DNA of 64,000 nucleotides from Ypsolopha sequella (Eukaryota > Arthropoda > Insecta > Lepidoptera > Ypsolophidae): positions 10,760,229 through 10,824,228 of the forward strand of contig OW203988.1 in the NCBI GenBank assembly GCA_934047225.1. The letters run 5' to 3'. The notes beneath the pieces are model-generated. The model was not told the origin of the DNA and ran no database searches. It saw only the letters and a program-made list of their open reading frames with translations. The position numbers and the translations under genes are program-made. How positions within the stretch are numbered: position 1 is the first letter of the stretch; each line of letters begins with the position of its first letter. Positions 19,901-34,900 of this stretch are shown piece by piece.

Positions 19901-22900
19901 GTCTATGAATATTATGATTTCTATTGTTGCGATTAATTCCTTCTTCCTTGATTGAACAAAGACGCGACATCAACGAACATCTATTTGATTGAGTTAAGAG
20001 GCGACTTAAAAAGTATCCACTTAAATAGTTTACGGTTGTATCTCTGATACAAGCTACAACATTTTTTGTACTAGAAACAAGCACAATTTTGGACTTAACT
20101 TATGTACCTACCTGCCTACGATATAGTAATTTGTACTTAATAAAAAATATTATGCTAAACGAAAGATATCCTTTTATTAATTCCTTATTTACACAATATA
20201 ACATGTGTCCCACTGGGGTAGACAGAGACCACTTTGCTATTAATTCTCTTGGCCTCCTTCCAAAGCAAGAGGATGTCACCAGAAAGGTCGGTGCCTCCTG
20301 CATTCTCTTTTTTTTCACACTTTGATACGATATGATGTGTGGTAAGGAGATTGGTCGCGGTTCATTTCGATTTGGTTTATTTATCGTAGTCAAAAATTGA
20401 CATTGTTACATCACTAGCAAAGCAACGAACTAGTGACAACCTACCTAATTAAGAAAAAACTAATACATATCCATCTCTCTCTAACGCACTAAAATGTCGG
20501 AAGAAAATCAAGGATAGGTGTCTTTCTCCGCGTATTATTTTAGCCAGGTTTCTATTTGTATTCTTTATTCTGAGGGCAAAAAAGACAATATGATTTATAT
20601 TGTCATTTTTGACATATGCCATAAAAATAAGCCCTGTCATTTTTGACTTTGACTGATCAAGCACTTTTTTTATTCCGGATACCCGTCAAAATAAAACTTT
20701 ATCTAAATATCCCGCCCTTATTTTTATTTAAGTACGTATTGGTATTTATATATATATTTTTTTAATTTTAAGTACGTTTATGTATTTCTTGTTAGGTATG
20801 TACTTATTTGGCAACAAAAAATATATATTCTATTATTATGTTAACATTATGTAAGTTTAGTTTAAATTGTCTTCAGATAATTTGTTATCATTTACAATAC
20901 CCCTTATTATGTTAGTTTTTTTTTTTTCTTTCTACCCAAAGGTTTTGCTTGAAAAGTGCATCTTTTGTAAAAAATGTCTGTTCTCTGTGTAAAAATACGT
21001 TTTGAATGTCGATGTAAATGTACAAAAGTGTAATAAATTAAAAAAATTAAAATAAACTGTCACTTTGACGTCTGTCACAAATTTGTGAAAATATAAAGAT
21101 ATAAAATTTAAAAATAGAAATGGACATACAAGGAATTCAGACGATGGACATTCGGGAAAAAGGACGTAACCGACCGAATCCATCCCGTTTCATGAAGCTG
21201 CAGAAAGAATGTTTAAGGTAAATTCAATTCGATCAAATTACAATGATACTTACAGGCAGCAAATATAGCGCATCCTATAGAGAAGTACAACAGTTTTCCA
21301 CTGAGCAGCAATCCGAGGAGGTAGTACAGCATGGGTATGAGCGTCAACACGACCCAGCCAAGCGTGTTGAGGAGCGACCAGATCCGAGGAGCAACGTGGA
21401 ACGGCTCCACACGCTCCACTCCTGACTCCAGGAAGAAGTCGCCTGTGTTCATGAATGACTCCTGCATATTATCCTGCAATATAGAAGGTCAAAAGTTACA
21501 AGGTTTCAGGGCCCAGCAGGGAATGAAAAAGAAAATGAAATTATATTTGGCCAACTTTCTGTCAAAATCTTTGTAATATTTATCTACATATGATGCAGTG
21601 TTGGCATTCATTAATCAAATTAATCATGATTGAAAAAGTATTCGTAATCATAATTAATGGCGTTGATTCATGATTATTTCTTTTAATCAAATATCATGCC
21701 TTACCAAAAAAAAAAAAACAGATATAAAAAGTGTGATGTACTGTAATTTTGCAGTTTTGTTTCATTATAAGTTTTGCAATTTTTGTGCAAATTATTTATG
21801 TTTTTTAACTTATTTTAAAATCTTTTAATGCTGGGATATTAACAGCTTTATCAAATCGCATTGGGGATGATTTATTTTCATGTTATTGCTTGAATATTAA
21901 ACTGGTCTGCCGACTGATTTTATTAAGGAGCTTAGCATCGCCAAATGGGTACTTTCTAAAGCCTACTCCACGTTTATGGCGGTACCAAAAATATTGAAAA
22001 AAATGTATATGAATTATCAACTCTAACACAACATAATATGCAACATTTTTCTTTTTCATACCACCAAAACTTCTATATGAAAAAAAAAAACAACCGAATG
22101 ATGTTTTTTGGCCTGAATTCTCTACTGCTCCTAAGTGGCTTGGTCGATTGAAATGATTTATGCTTTGATTAATAGATAAACTTAATAGCTATAAACATAA
22201 CATAGGATTATTCAATCTAACAATCACGTCCATGTGAAAAGTATTATTTTCTCCTATTTCGCCCTATCAACGACGCAGCGAGCGTCGTAACAGCCACTAT
22301 GCAATACGCGCTGATTTGAATGATATTTCAATGTCGTTTCTGTCGATATTCGTACCGATACACATCGATCTGTTAATTTAGCGACACTAATCGCCTTAAA
22401 GGGCTGCAGTATATTGACTGTACAAAGGTAGCATCATCATTAGTCTCGTACTCGCACTTGACCGGTTTGTTGTTCATATGACGATATCGCCAATTTGGCC
22501 GACTTATGTCCTAGGGCAGCCCGGTCGAGCTCTACCTTCCACTTGCGGACCAGGGCGGCAATTCTGGCGCGTGCTCAAAAATAACAAAAGCAGAAAATTC
22601 AATAATTTCCGTAGCAAATCCCTTGTAAAATCACTCGAAATCTGCCGTAGCAAATTTTTTCGCACTTGCCGGAATCGCCGTCCATATATTTATTTCGTCC
22701 TTCTACTTTCACCCACTTTTTCTATATACAAGTATATATTACGATGAAAGTGATAAATGAAAGGTTATTATTAATAATTATTGGTGAGTTTTGATAATTA
22801 GCACACTATTTGGTGAATGTATTAAACTAAGGTAGATTAATCACTATCACCGTCGATTATTAATAATTTTCTTACGATTTTAGTGAAAGTAATAAAACAC

Positions 22901-25900
22901 ACATGATTAAGCTCCATTTATCGTTTTCTTTATTGGCTTTCTTAGAAATTCAACGAATTTTATAACAAATACATAATAAAATCATAATAAAAATAATTAT
23001 AAACGGCTACCCAAGATATTTAATAGTCAGATTCCGCCTGACTAGTTTCACACAGTTTTTTAGGAGGCAAACAGGATCATTACGAGACGGCTCCCCGTTT
23101 GGAAACATTACTTTTTTACAACTGAAAATTACTACCATTCAAGTTGAACCCACAAAGTAAAAAACTAAGCAACAAAAATTAGAAAACAAATAAATCAATT
23201 TAACATACTGAAGAAACTGAAAAGTCTTTTGAAAAAATTTATTATTCTTACAATTTTTTATTAAACCAACCTAATAGAAAATAGAGACACATCACCAAAA
23301 TTTAAATCAACTACTAAACGAAGATATCACTTAACTGAACATACAAAATAATAAAACTGTGAAAAATTAAATCAATGAAATCAAAAGAAAATTCATGAAT
23401 AAACTTTTAAAAACTTAAAATCAAATGAAAAATCCAATCGACAAAACTGTTGCCAGTTTCTGGAAAAAGTAGATATACGAGTAAACATACATAATAATGA
23501 ACTGCGTTTTTTTTTTTTAATCACGTACATAAATAAGAATAAACTTTCACAGCACGTATAGAAACAAACAAAACAACTAAATTAAATCATCGATCAAGAA
23601 GATAAAATAAATTTGTAAATCACAGACTAAACCTACAAAACATCACATCACCAATGTAAATCATATCACCAAATTGTTTAACCACCAACATAATTATTAA
23701 AAAATATGAATACTGGCCCACCTCGCGGCTCGCACCCTCGTCGGCCCGTAACGGTACTTCGATTCAAAATTCATTACTTTTTCCACAGGTACATGAAAAT
23801 TATTAATAACCGGTGAATGTGATTTTATTACTTTCACCATGTGAGTTGGTGTGTATTTGGTGTGTTGTAACTACCTACCTTAATTACTCTCACCGTAACA
23901 TACATAATATAAGAAGATTTTTATTTATATAGCTAAATTCATTTTGTAGACTCGGTAAGCGGTCAGGACCAAGGTTCCATGACTGGAATTGCAGAATACG
24001 AACAAAAAAATGTGCCTTACAAGCACTGTGTAGTGTAGTATGTGTGTAAATTTACGAACGATTCTGAATCAATTAGTACAGGAAGCCTAAATTTTGAGTT
24101 TTTCACAAAAAGGGTTAAGTCTACAGTATGAATTTGACTGCGTAAATAAAAGTCACCTTATATATTAAATGTTATATCTAATCTTATATTTATATCACAT
24201 TATTCTTCTATTTCTTATTACCGGATATTATGGGACAAAACATAGTAGTAGTATCAGAAATCGGTGTAAATAACTAATTATGTAAATTCTACTACATAAC
24301 AATACATATTGTGTACTATGTAATCAGTACCCTAAGGGACAAACTGGCTCCTAGAACACAGTACAAACTCTAAGCTCAATGAATATTTTTTATGTTTATG
24401 TTATATTACTTACAAGCAGTATGTATGTACGTTCAAAGTACAATTAATCAGTAGGTAAATCTACACAATAGACATCACTTCGATATCTATACTGGCATTT
24501 TTTAGGGTTCCGTACATTAAGGCGATACAAAAAAAAATGGGGTTTTTTCGAATCCATTTACTCCACTATAACGTCATCTACGTATTTCATTTTTGGGTAA
24601 ATGTTTATTAAATAGGTATTTGATTAAGATTCTCACTGAAGGAAAACGCGATTGGATGAAATTTTCTGGATAGAATTTAATTCCGAAAAGACCTCTAAAT
24701 CTTTTTATTTTTTCCTGTAATTCTGAAATCCTAACTAATTTCATTGTGAAATTGCATTAAAAATGTGGATATTATGTATTTGTAAAGTCTCCTTGAAAAT
24801 CTATTTGACAAAATACTCGTAGCTTGGTACATTTTATATTAATAAAAAACCGACTTTTTGCTACTTTTCTACGAATCCGTCTCACTCGCACTGAGGGTTT
24901 TTTCGCATATGGAGTAACAGGGACGCTAAAACGTTTACGTATAAAAAAACGGAACTCTTATAGCAAGGCCGGCCAATAGATTTTTCAGGTGAGCAAAATT
25001 TTATAGACTATGGCGGCGCCGGGCCACCACTACTACTTTTTTCACAAGGTAATTTATACACGAAAAAGACGAAGTATGCTTTAAATTTACTTTATTTGTA
25101 AATGAAATGAAATAACATATTTCTTTTTATTTAATGTGAGCTGTGAAGAGGTTTTCCTGATAGTAATTTATCGGCTAGCTGGCCGACCGAAGTGCCGATG
25201 GGCAAATTCAAATGCCTTGGTGGGCCACTTCATGGCCCGCGTGCCTGGGTTTGGCCAGCCTTGCCTTATAGGATCACTTTGTTGTCCGTCCGTCTGTCTG
25301 TCAAGACACTTTTGCTCGGGCCCCATATGAGATATCAAGTTGAAACTGATACCTCCTACAAAAGTCTTCGGCCTCATGGTATTGTACAAAAACCAGGATG
25401 CTAATTCGATGCGAAAAAAAATTATTGAACTTCATCCATCATCCATCCATCAGCCTAGTTCGTCCACTGCTGAAGCCTTTCCAGGACTTTGCCACTCCCG
25501 GCGGTCATCCTGGAAGAATTGCCCATACTCACACACGCTGGGCAGGCGGGTTGGTGAGCGCGGTGCCGGAACCCTCGCACCAGTGACGCCGCTGCCCGTC
25601 ACCAGTCTGTTCCATATAAGACCCGGCTATTAGGGATGGATATACCGCCATCCATCGGTCCCAGGTATGGTGGGCCTCCTGGTTTTTCACAGTTGGGCCC
25701 GGCATCAATTGAGCTTTACATAATCCATTTCATACAAATTTTAGACACTCGTAAGGGAATCAAAACCTATAGGGCACTTCCAGTTGACTCAGAAACTTAG
25801 GATTTCGTTTACAGGTAGGTCTTATACAAAGGAAAAAAAAATTAAGAAGTTACAATAACCAACATAATTAGACCCTTTAGATACAACAAAGATAATACAT

Positions 25901-28900
25901 CGTAAGTGTCAAGTTAAGTTGGACCTAATAACTGCAAGTGGAATTATTCACCATGTTTTTAGGGTTCCGTACCCGTATTGTGTTGTGTGTGGTACGGAAC
26001 CCTTTGTGCACAGTCCGACTCGCACTTGGATAGTTTTTCTACTCATTACGCGAGTAGGTAGTATGATGTAATGTACAGTCGCCTGCAGTTCAAGATCCAT
26101 ATTTGTAAACGATTTAACGACCGCCACAATAACAACTGCCGGTAGCTTGTCATGTTGGCGTCCATAGTCCGTACATGTCAATGTACTGCGCACATGTACC
26201 TATATAAACAAAGTCCGGTTTATCAGTCTGGCCACTGATTTTTGCAGAGGTGTTCAAGTTCCAGTCTGTTGTTATAGTGGTTGGTTAAGATAGGGAGTCA
26301 GTCAATAATTATTTCGAGTCACTATTTCTAATTCAGATGACGGCCCCATACCGTGGGCCGAAATATACCGAGAAAATTATTTTTATTATTTTAATATTAG
26401 GAACTGTACTAAATAAACCAAGCTTGAAAAATTACCTATCAATTTCAAGGTATTCTTGAATGATTTATATAAAAACGGCTCACCTCAATACGTGTTATGA
26501 TCGGGAAAGCCGACCAGTTTCAGCAGACTATATTTGCATTGCTGAAACTGGTCGGCTTTCCCGATCATAACACGTATTGAGGTGAGCCGTTTTTATATAA
26601 ATCATGAATTATCCTCAAGTCTCATTTAATTCTATAAGTATTCTTGAATCTTAAAACTGTGTTATCAATATTATAGCGTCTTATTAAAAGTGGTTAAGAT
26701 TTAAAAAAAAATGCAGACGTTACAGTCCAGGAGCCGTATTTTTGAATCGTTCGTATTCAATTCACGTGCGAAAATATATACCTGTCTCATCTTGCAAATG
26801 ACAAGTTCTGATATGCTACGTGAGATGGGTATATACTTTCGCACGTAAATTAAAAACGAACGATAAAAATACGGCTCCAGCTTCTGTTAGTTGTAGCGTA
26901 TTGGATAATACATGTCGCTTGAAAAACTTTTTCAATAGTATTTTGTGCAAATGTGACATAAAAAGTGTCATTGGGAGACGAGTGAGTTTCATAAATTCAA
27001 ATTCAAATTCATTTATTTTAGCCATAATTGTAACAGTGGTCGTTACATTGGTAGGTCAGATTACATTTTGAAATACATTACAATTACATTTAAACGGTTA
27101 AATAATTTACATAAACATTATTTGTTACATACAGTAAGACCTTAATATAAATAGTAGGACATATCAATTTGATATGGTCAATTAACATTATAATTAAAAA
27201 GAAAAAAATATATATATATAATTAAAAGTAAATGTCATAATTAAATTTAAAAGAATACAATGTCAAATATTTTCAATAAGAAGTGTCAAAATTATAACTA
27301 AGAAATAAAAATGTAAAAATATATCCATAGGTAACATGATGTTACCTAAAGAGTAATATAGAAATTTAATTGTTCATTTATATTTCATTCATTTTAAAGA
27401 GAAAATGTGGTCACAGTAAGTCGCTTTTGCATGAATTCTCCAACAGAATAAAATGGATTGCAAGAGAAGTATTCTTTCAGTTTGAATTTAAAGTCAGCTA
27501 GAGTGAGTCTGGTCATTTCTATGGGGAGTTTATTATACATGGCCAGTTTGAAAATTGGTCCTTGTTTTTGGGTTTTTGCCAGTCTTGCCTTAGGAATAAA
27601 TATTTTTTCTTTATTCCTTGTATTAATGTTATGGATGTCCATTTTCTTAGGATAATTTTCTTTGTCATAGTGTATTTCAAGTAGTGAATTAAGTATATAT
27701 AAAGATGTCACAGTCATTATTTTATTGATTTTGAAATAAGTTCTGACAGAAGTACGCCTATGGAGACCATTTATTATTCGAATTGATTTCTTTTGGCAAA
27801 CAAATACCTTTTTGATGTCTGCTGCGTTTCCCCATACTGTAATGGCGTAATTTATATTGGCTTGTATATAAGCATAATATACACTCATTAGGGCAGATTT
27901 ACTCACTAGTGGTTTTAACTTTAGAAGAGCATAGTTCCCGCTAGATAGCTTCTTGCAAAGTTTTTCTATGTGAAGTTTATGAGAAATGGTCTTATCAACT
28001 ATGTATCCAAGAAAAGTTGTTTGATTTGTTTTTAGCTCTTCGAACTTGCTATTTCTGGTTTTGTATTTCATAATGACGCTTTTATTAGCATTTAGAACGA
28101 TTCCGTTTGCCTCAAACCATATTTTAAGCATTTTCAGAATTTCGTCAATTTTTTCGTCTACTAGCGGCTGATTTTTGTCTTTTATCCCTACATGCGTATC
28201 GTCTGCAAAAAGGGTAGTAGACGCCCATCCTGGTAGGCAACTAGGAAGGTCGTTTATGTAGAGTAGGAATAAAACTGGCCCTAAAATTGATCCTTGTGGT
28301 ACACCAATGTCTATAATTTCACACGATGAGAATTTATCGTTTACGCTGACTGTCTGCTTTCTGTTATCCAAATATGATGTGAGTAATTTAAGTTCTTTTC
28401 CACTAAATCCGTAGTATTCAAGCTTCTGTATCAGAACATCATGCCGTAAGCAGTCAAACGCTTTGGATAAATCGCAGAAAATGCTGGAGCACTTCTGCGA
28501 CTCATCCATAGCACCTAGCATAAAATATATAACCTTTCGCATTGCTTGTTCGGTGGACCTTCCTCTGCGAAAGCCAAATTGAGCAGCTGTGAAAAGCTGG
28601 TTGTCCTCAAAGTATTTTATCATTCTTGTTTTTATTATTGCTTCAAAGACCTTTGATATAGTAGGTAATATGCAGACCGGCCTATAATCACCTGGTTCTG
28701 TAGAATCACCTTTTTTAAAGAGAGGCACGACTTTCCCGGTTTTTAACACTTCAGGGAAAACCCCTTCCGTAACGCAAAAATTTAAAACCTGTAATAAAAG
28801 CTTTAAATGGTTATCATTTTTAAGTGCGAGTTTTTTAAATATGACACTGCTCATGCTGTATATGTCTTCCGAACTTTTATTTTTAAGCTGTGAGATTGTT

Positions 28901-31900
28901 TGTTTTATTTTTTTGTAACTGATAGGGCTAAATATTATATCTGAAGATGGTTTTTTAGTCTTACTTACAAATTCGTTACATTTAGAACTGTCTACATTTA
29001 GATTTCTTGTTACATTTTTTGCAATATTTTTGAAAAAGTTGTTAAAAGTTGTGGCGATTTCTTTCGGGTCATTAACTGTTTCCTTTTTGTCGTTAATAAT
29101 GGCTTCAATTCTTTTGTTAGACTTTCTCTTTTTGACTTGTTCATTTATTACACTCCAAGATTCTTTTATTTTGTTTTTAGCGTTACTAATTCTTTTGGCG
29201 TAATACAAACGTTTTGATGTGCAAAAACATTTTCTCAATATTTTTTTATACATTTTGATTTTAGTTTTGCGTTCATCTTTGGGATCCAAATCTTGTAGGA
29301 GTTCTAAATGCTCTAAATTTTTTCTCGAAGTCTCTATTCCCTGCGTTGTCCACTTAAAGGTTTTCTTGTGTTTTTGAGCCTTTATTAAGGGAAAAGCTGT
29401 ATTAAAGCAGTATTTTATAGCATCGAGCAAAATGTTCATTTTTTCTTCGGAACTATTTGTTTCCAAAAGTTTTATTTCTAATACATCAAAGTCCTTATCA
29501 AACAAGTAATGAAAGTAATTTAAGTTATTTTCAGTAAAATTTCTTCTAAAGGAAGCATTTTCTATCTTTTTGTTTTTGTCTTTATGTCCAGTAAAATAGT
29601 CAATCATTATAGCGTTATGATCTGATAATTTACAATTTAGTACATGCCCAATAGATGTATTGTCGTCTTCATTTATAATAAAATTGTCAATGCAGGTGGC
29701 ACTTCCGTTCTTAGATCTAGTTGGCTCATTAATTGTTGTCTTATATTTAAAATTATTTATCAAGTCACAGAATTTTTTTACTTTACCTTTTACATTTAAC
29801 ATATCTAAATTAAAGTCTCCTGCTACAATCAATCTTTTCCCTTCCTTACTAATTCTGTGCAATATTTTAGTCAACACATCTTCAAAAATGCAAAAATCAT
29901 GATCAGGCCTCTACATACAGACAATAACAATCTTTTGTGGCTTTAATTCTATGGCTGAAACTTCACAATTCATCTCAAATGATAGTTTGTTAATGTCTTT
30001 TCTAATTTTATAATCTATATTGTTCTTTACAAAAATAGCCGTTCCACCATGTTCAAATAGAAGTCTACTAAAGCTGGTAGCAAGATCATAATTGTCAATA
30101 GTCATTACATTTAGTTGTAGCTCATTTGTCCACGTTTCGGTTAAACATAATATATCACAGTTTGTATCATTTGTTAAAAGTTCTAAACTTAAATACTTAT
30201 TGTTTATGCTTTGTATATTTGTATGTACTATTATCAACTTTTCAAACTCTTTAGACGATTTGCATGAAAATTCGTGTTTGTGATTTTTTCTTCTTTTTTG
30301 CTATCACTCTTGTCTGTAAAAGTTAGCGTTTTGGCATTGCCTGTATTCTCCTTCTGGTCTATTGTTCCTTTTTTTCCCAAAGCTTCTTTCTTGTCTGTAT
30401 TTGAAATTTCAGTTTTGTCTTTCAGGTTTTTAGTCTCTAAACTAGTTTTTATTGCATTGGAATTTCTATTTGTGTTGTTCGTTTTATCTGTATTCACTGT
30501 TGTATTTATTGCGATTGCTCTTGTTTTATTGGTGCCATCTAGCTCTGTAATAGTATTTTCTGTCGTTTTATTTTCTTGGACCAAGTTTATAGTCTCATAT
30601 TTTTCCATAGAATATAGCAATTCCTCGTGGCATTCAAAAAATCTCAACGGCGATAGTCCTGTGAAGTTGTTATTGATTCTTATCAGTTCCCCAACGATGT
30701 AATACTGATTAGATATTTCTTTTGATTCATTTATATCCACAAAGCGAACATTTTTAAGTTTCAGCGCTGCTTTCACTAGTTTTTCGTTTGTACGGTAGAT
30801 GTTTCGATCGTTGCGACCATTGTAAGACAACGTATATAAAATTACATTGAAGTTTCGCTTATCCATGTCAAGAAGCTGTATGATAAAGTCCGCATAGCCC
30901 TCACCAAACTCGATACTGTGGTACTTAGTGATGACTATAGCAACTGTATCATTTTCTGTTAGGGATTTTGTTGCTACGCTATAATTATCCAGTATTTGAT
31001 AAGGTGTCGCTCCTGGTTTACAATAGTTCAGTATTTTGTAGTTATCTGCGGATCTTTGAATTAAACGGCTTGCTAGTCCGGGACCTGCATCATCAGAGAA
31101 TATAACAAGTTTTTTCTGTATATTTTGAGCTTTATGATTTGTATAAGTTTCACTTTTATGTTTTATTTTTTGTTCGTTGTCATCATTTGCTTCTTTTTTT
31201 TCCTTGGGTTTTTGATTATGTTTTTGTTCTCTGTTACTATTATCTTCAGGGATTGTGCACTTTTTATCGTTATGTATACATACTGCATCGTAATTTCCGC
31301 CTTTCTGTGGTTCATTGTCATTTTTATTATTTACTGTATATTTTATTGTCTTGTTATCTGTGGCCTCTAACTGAGATCGCATTATTTCTTCTTTTGTTTC
31401 ATGTTCTAATATTTTATGATTTAACTTGAGGTTCTCTTTGTTTATTTTCAAGCAGATTTTTTTAAGGTGTCGGTTTTTTTTATTTGCTTTTTTGAGCTTC
31501 TTCAGGATGTTACTGTTTCTGTATTTGCAAATTGGCTTTCTTACTTTTGTTAAGTCGAAGGAATTTTTTATTCCTGTGTCGTCCTCCTTGCCAGTTATCC
31601 CTTTTAGTATTTTTTCAAGTAGTTCGTGGTTTTCATCTTCTAATCTATTAAGTTTAGTCTTTAATGGTGTAATGAGCTCTAAATGCGTATTTTCAAATTT
31701 TTCATGCTCTTCTTTGTATTCGGTTATTTCGATTCCTAAATTAAAAATTTCTTGTTGTTGTTCATAGTTCTCGCTTTCTAATTTATTTAATCGGCGTTTT
31801 AACTCTGTATTTTCCTCAATAATTCTTTGTGTTTCTCGTTCATTATTTTCTTGTTCCTTCAGCAGTGTAGAAATAAGTTTGTCTTTTTTATCGTTATCAT

Positions 31901-34900
31901 CTTTAAAATTTTTGAGAGCAACGGCATAAGCTTTTCCTGTATTTTCTATATTTTTTTCTTTCAGATTTGCATTTGAAATTTCGCGCTTTTTGGCTCTGGT
32001 CATTATAATTTTCTTGGCATTGTTCATTTTCCAAAGATAAATAAATTTTGCAAAATGTAAGAAAATAAAATTATATCAATCTTTATAATCGCCAGTCTAA
32101 CAAGCTTTGTAAACGGCTCCGGAGCACAATTTGCAATTTTCGTGTGCAATGAGACTTCAAAAAACTCGCTGTTGGATGTCGATCACAGATGGCGCTGTAT
32201 GTTTATTTATGATGGCAATATTGAAGTCTGAAGAAAACACCTGTCAGTTTATTTATCCAATCAGCTGATCATCGAAGTTTTTGTCATCAGCGATAAGTGT
32301 GGTTGTTTTTGTTTTTTTTTCGTAAATTTGAAGTTTAAACGGCTAAAAATGTTGCTCACCAGTTTGTCAGGCTATGAAATCTTCCGTAAAACACTTTTAA
32401 ATTGGAATACCTTGAATACTATAACGAGATGAGGTTAGTGGTTTCACTTTTAACACTATATAGCTATATTTAAGGGACTTAACGAAGACTTTATTAATTA
32501 ATACCTATAGCGATCTATCAACAATGTTTACATTGGCAGGGTTGCCAGCCAAAAAAAAAAAAAATTGGCTGTACGAGTTTCTGAAAATGAGAAAAAGAAA
32601 GCCGCGGCCTACAAGGTTCTTAAATGTTCAGCCTAATTGTCGGTAATTTAGGGATTAACCCTTATTGAAGGTGTTCTTTAGGAGCATTCTAGACTGCATG
32701 GCAAATATATTTTTCACACCACCTGCTCGACAATGTCCAATTACATATCATGCAACCTCAACGTAAAGGTCGTAAAGTAACGCATTATATCTCAAGCGAT
32801 ATAAAGTTATATGAAAATCCCTAGGGATTAAAGTGATTTAAATTTGGAACGTCAAATTCGTGTGGAAACTCGTGGAAAACAAATGCCCATATGGGATTGT
32901 AAAGAGGTTTGTTCGAAAATCGGACTGGCCACCAAAAGCAAAATTCAACAAAAAGAAAAAAAGCGTTTACAAAGAATGTGAAACAAAAGACGGTGTTTGG
33001 TGCTGTGGTGATTGTCAGTGAATTTTATTGAATTATTAATGTTGATAAAAAATGTCGAGCTTTTTATTGTCTCGCAGAAGGTGTGAGAAGTAGAGTATGC
33101 TCCTCAGGAATAAAGCCTGTCTTTGTCTTTGGCAGCTTGAACCCCTCGCTTTACTCAGGACTCTATATAACTCCCTCGCTACGCTCAGTTTAACTCTAGA
33201 GTCCCTCGTTACGCTCAGGGTTCAATATGCCGCCCGTGACGTAAGACACTGCTTTATTCCCTTAGTGCATAATCTACTATTGCCTAGCCTAGCCCTAAGC
33301 TAAAGAAGAAATATTAGTCGCTGTTTGGTTATTTAAGTGGTATTATAATAAATTGGGTCAATCACAGCGTTACTGAAAAGCAACTTAAGGTACTTGTAAA
33401 CCGTTTTTGATGTTGTAATTAGCTTAATGTAGTAAATGATTACAAACAAATATATAAGTAAAGCCTGATTCTCGAGTTATATATAAGGTAAAATATGTAC
33501 ACCAACATATATACAGATAAACGTTGCATTCTATATGTAAGGAGATTAAGAACTTTTAAAAGTAGAATTCTTATTAAATTTATTACGTCTGCTTATTTGT
33601 ATTATATATCAGTTTTGTCTGGCTCCATTATATTCTACACACCACCGTGTGTACATTGATAAGACTGATTGTCCACTTACCGCATACCTACTTTTACTAT
33701 CTTTGAATGTGAGTTACCAAGTTCGATTCCTGCTATCAGAAAACATGTGTTAAGATTACTTAAGATTCAAAGTCTTCAGCCGGATATTGCGTAATAAACA
33801 TTATCATGCATAATGAATTGATGATACAAAATTAACATTCAACGCACAGAGTACCTTATTAATAAAGCAGTCTGCTACGTTATTGTGTTTTTATTTTTGT
33901 AACATATGGACTAGGAACATACAGTCGGTAACCTCCTAGTCCATAGGTTATATGTGTAAGTGTTTATTTTTATGTAGTTTTTTTTTCAACACATCTCTGA
34001 ATTGGTCACTTCTTTTTACTCGATGCACAGGACTACCCACGGTGCGCCGGTAGTATCCATCCATTCATCAGCCTAGTTCGTCCACTGCTGGACATAAAGC
34101 CTTTCCAGGACTTCGCCACTCCCGGCTGTCATCCTGGAAGAATTGCCCATACTCACACACGCTGGGCAGGCGGGTTGGTGAGCGCGGTGCTGGAATCCTC
34201 GCACCAGTGACGCCGCTGCCCGTCACCAGTCTGTTCCATATAAGGCCCGGCTATTAGGGATGGATATACCGCCATCCATCGGTCCCTGGTTTGCCTGTGA
34301 GCTGTCCTCTTACTCCCCCTCGAATAACTTCGAGGGGGTCTCCAAGTAAGATGGTGGTACCTCCACAGTCGAGCCCGGCATCAGCTCTACCACCTGTAAG
34401 TCCACCCGTAGTCCTAAGACCTACGAAAATGACACCGGCCCGTCCATACCCATCTTCATTTCCGCATACTCCCTAGTAGTTCTCATACTGATCCCAAGAC
34501 CACGCTCGTAAGGCTAGGGATACATCACCTCTTCACAAACGCACATCACACACACACACACACCCTCACACCCTCTCACACACATCAACACACTTTAAAA
34601 TAAGCTGAATATAACATCATTTGTGTTTAAATTAAATTAATCTAAATTCCTTTTATTGTCAAAATGTATTCGTATATAGCTTAAATTATAGTCACATAAG
34701 AAAACAGTTAAATTAAATTTTAGTGAGATATATTTCGGGCCACTCGGGCCCGGCATCAGTCACAATGAAGTATGAAAATATAACAGATAGGTAAAAAAAA
34801 AAAAAAAAAAATTAAAAAATAATAAAAAATAAAAACTATTTACATTTAACCTATTTATAAGATATTACAAGAGTCACATAGCGCCATCCCACCGCATCGA

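Larger units (their letters stand above)
26994..32160 (-). mobile_element. Near full-length CR1-group LINE in AGPAT intron 5
   Basis: Contains ORF1 (32027-30234) and ORF2 (30237-27394), a 3' UTR of about 400 bp, and a 3' tail of TGAATT repeats at 27015-26994. It is in the same orientation as AGPAT. The 5' limit is not resolved; AT-rich sequence lies upstream of ORF1 to about 32160. Confidence 0.85.

Noticed and set aside
30274..31767. Phe/Leu/Ser-rich plus-strand frames that look like membrane proteins
   Set aside because: They are the complement of the lysine-rich ORF1 of the LINE; the hydrophobicity is a reading-frame artefact.
33700..33740. tRNA-like B box (AAGTTCGATTCCTGC)
   Set aside because: No matching A box or foldable cloverleaf around it; I found no convincing tRNA gene in the window.
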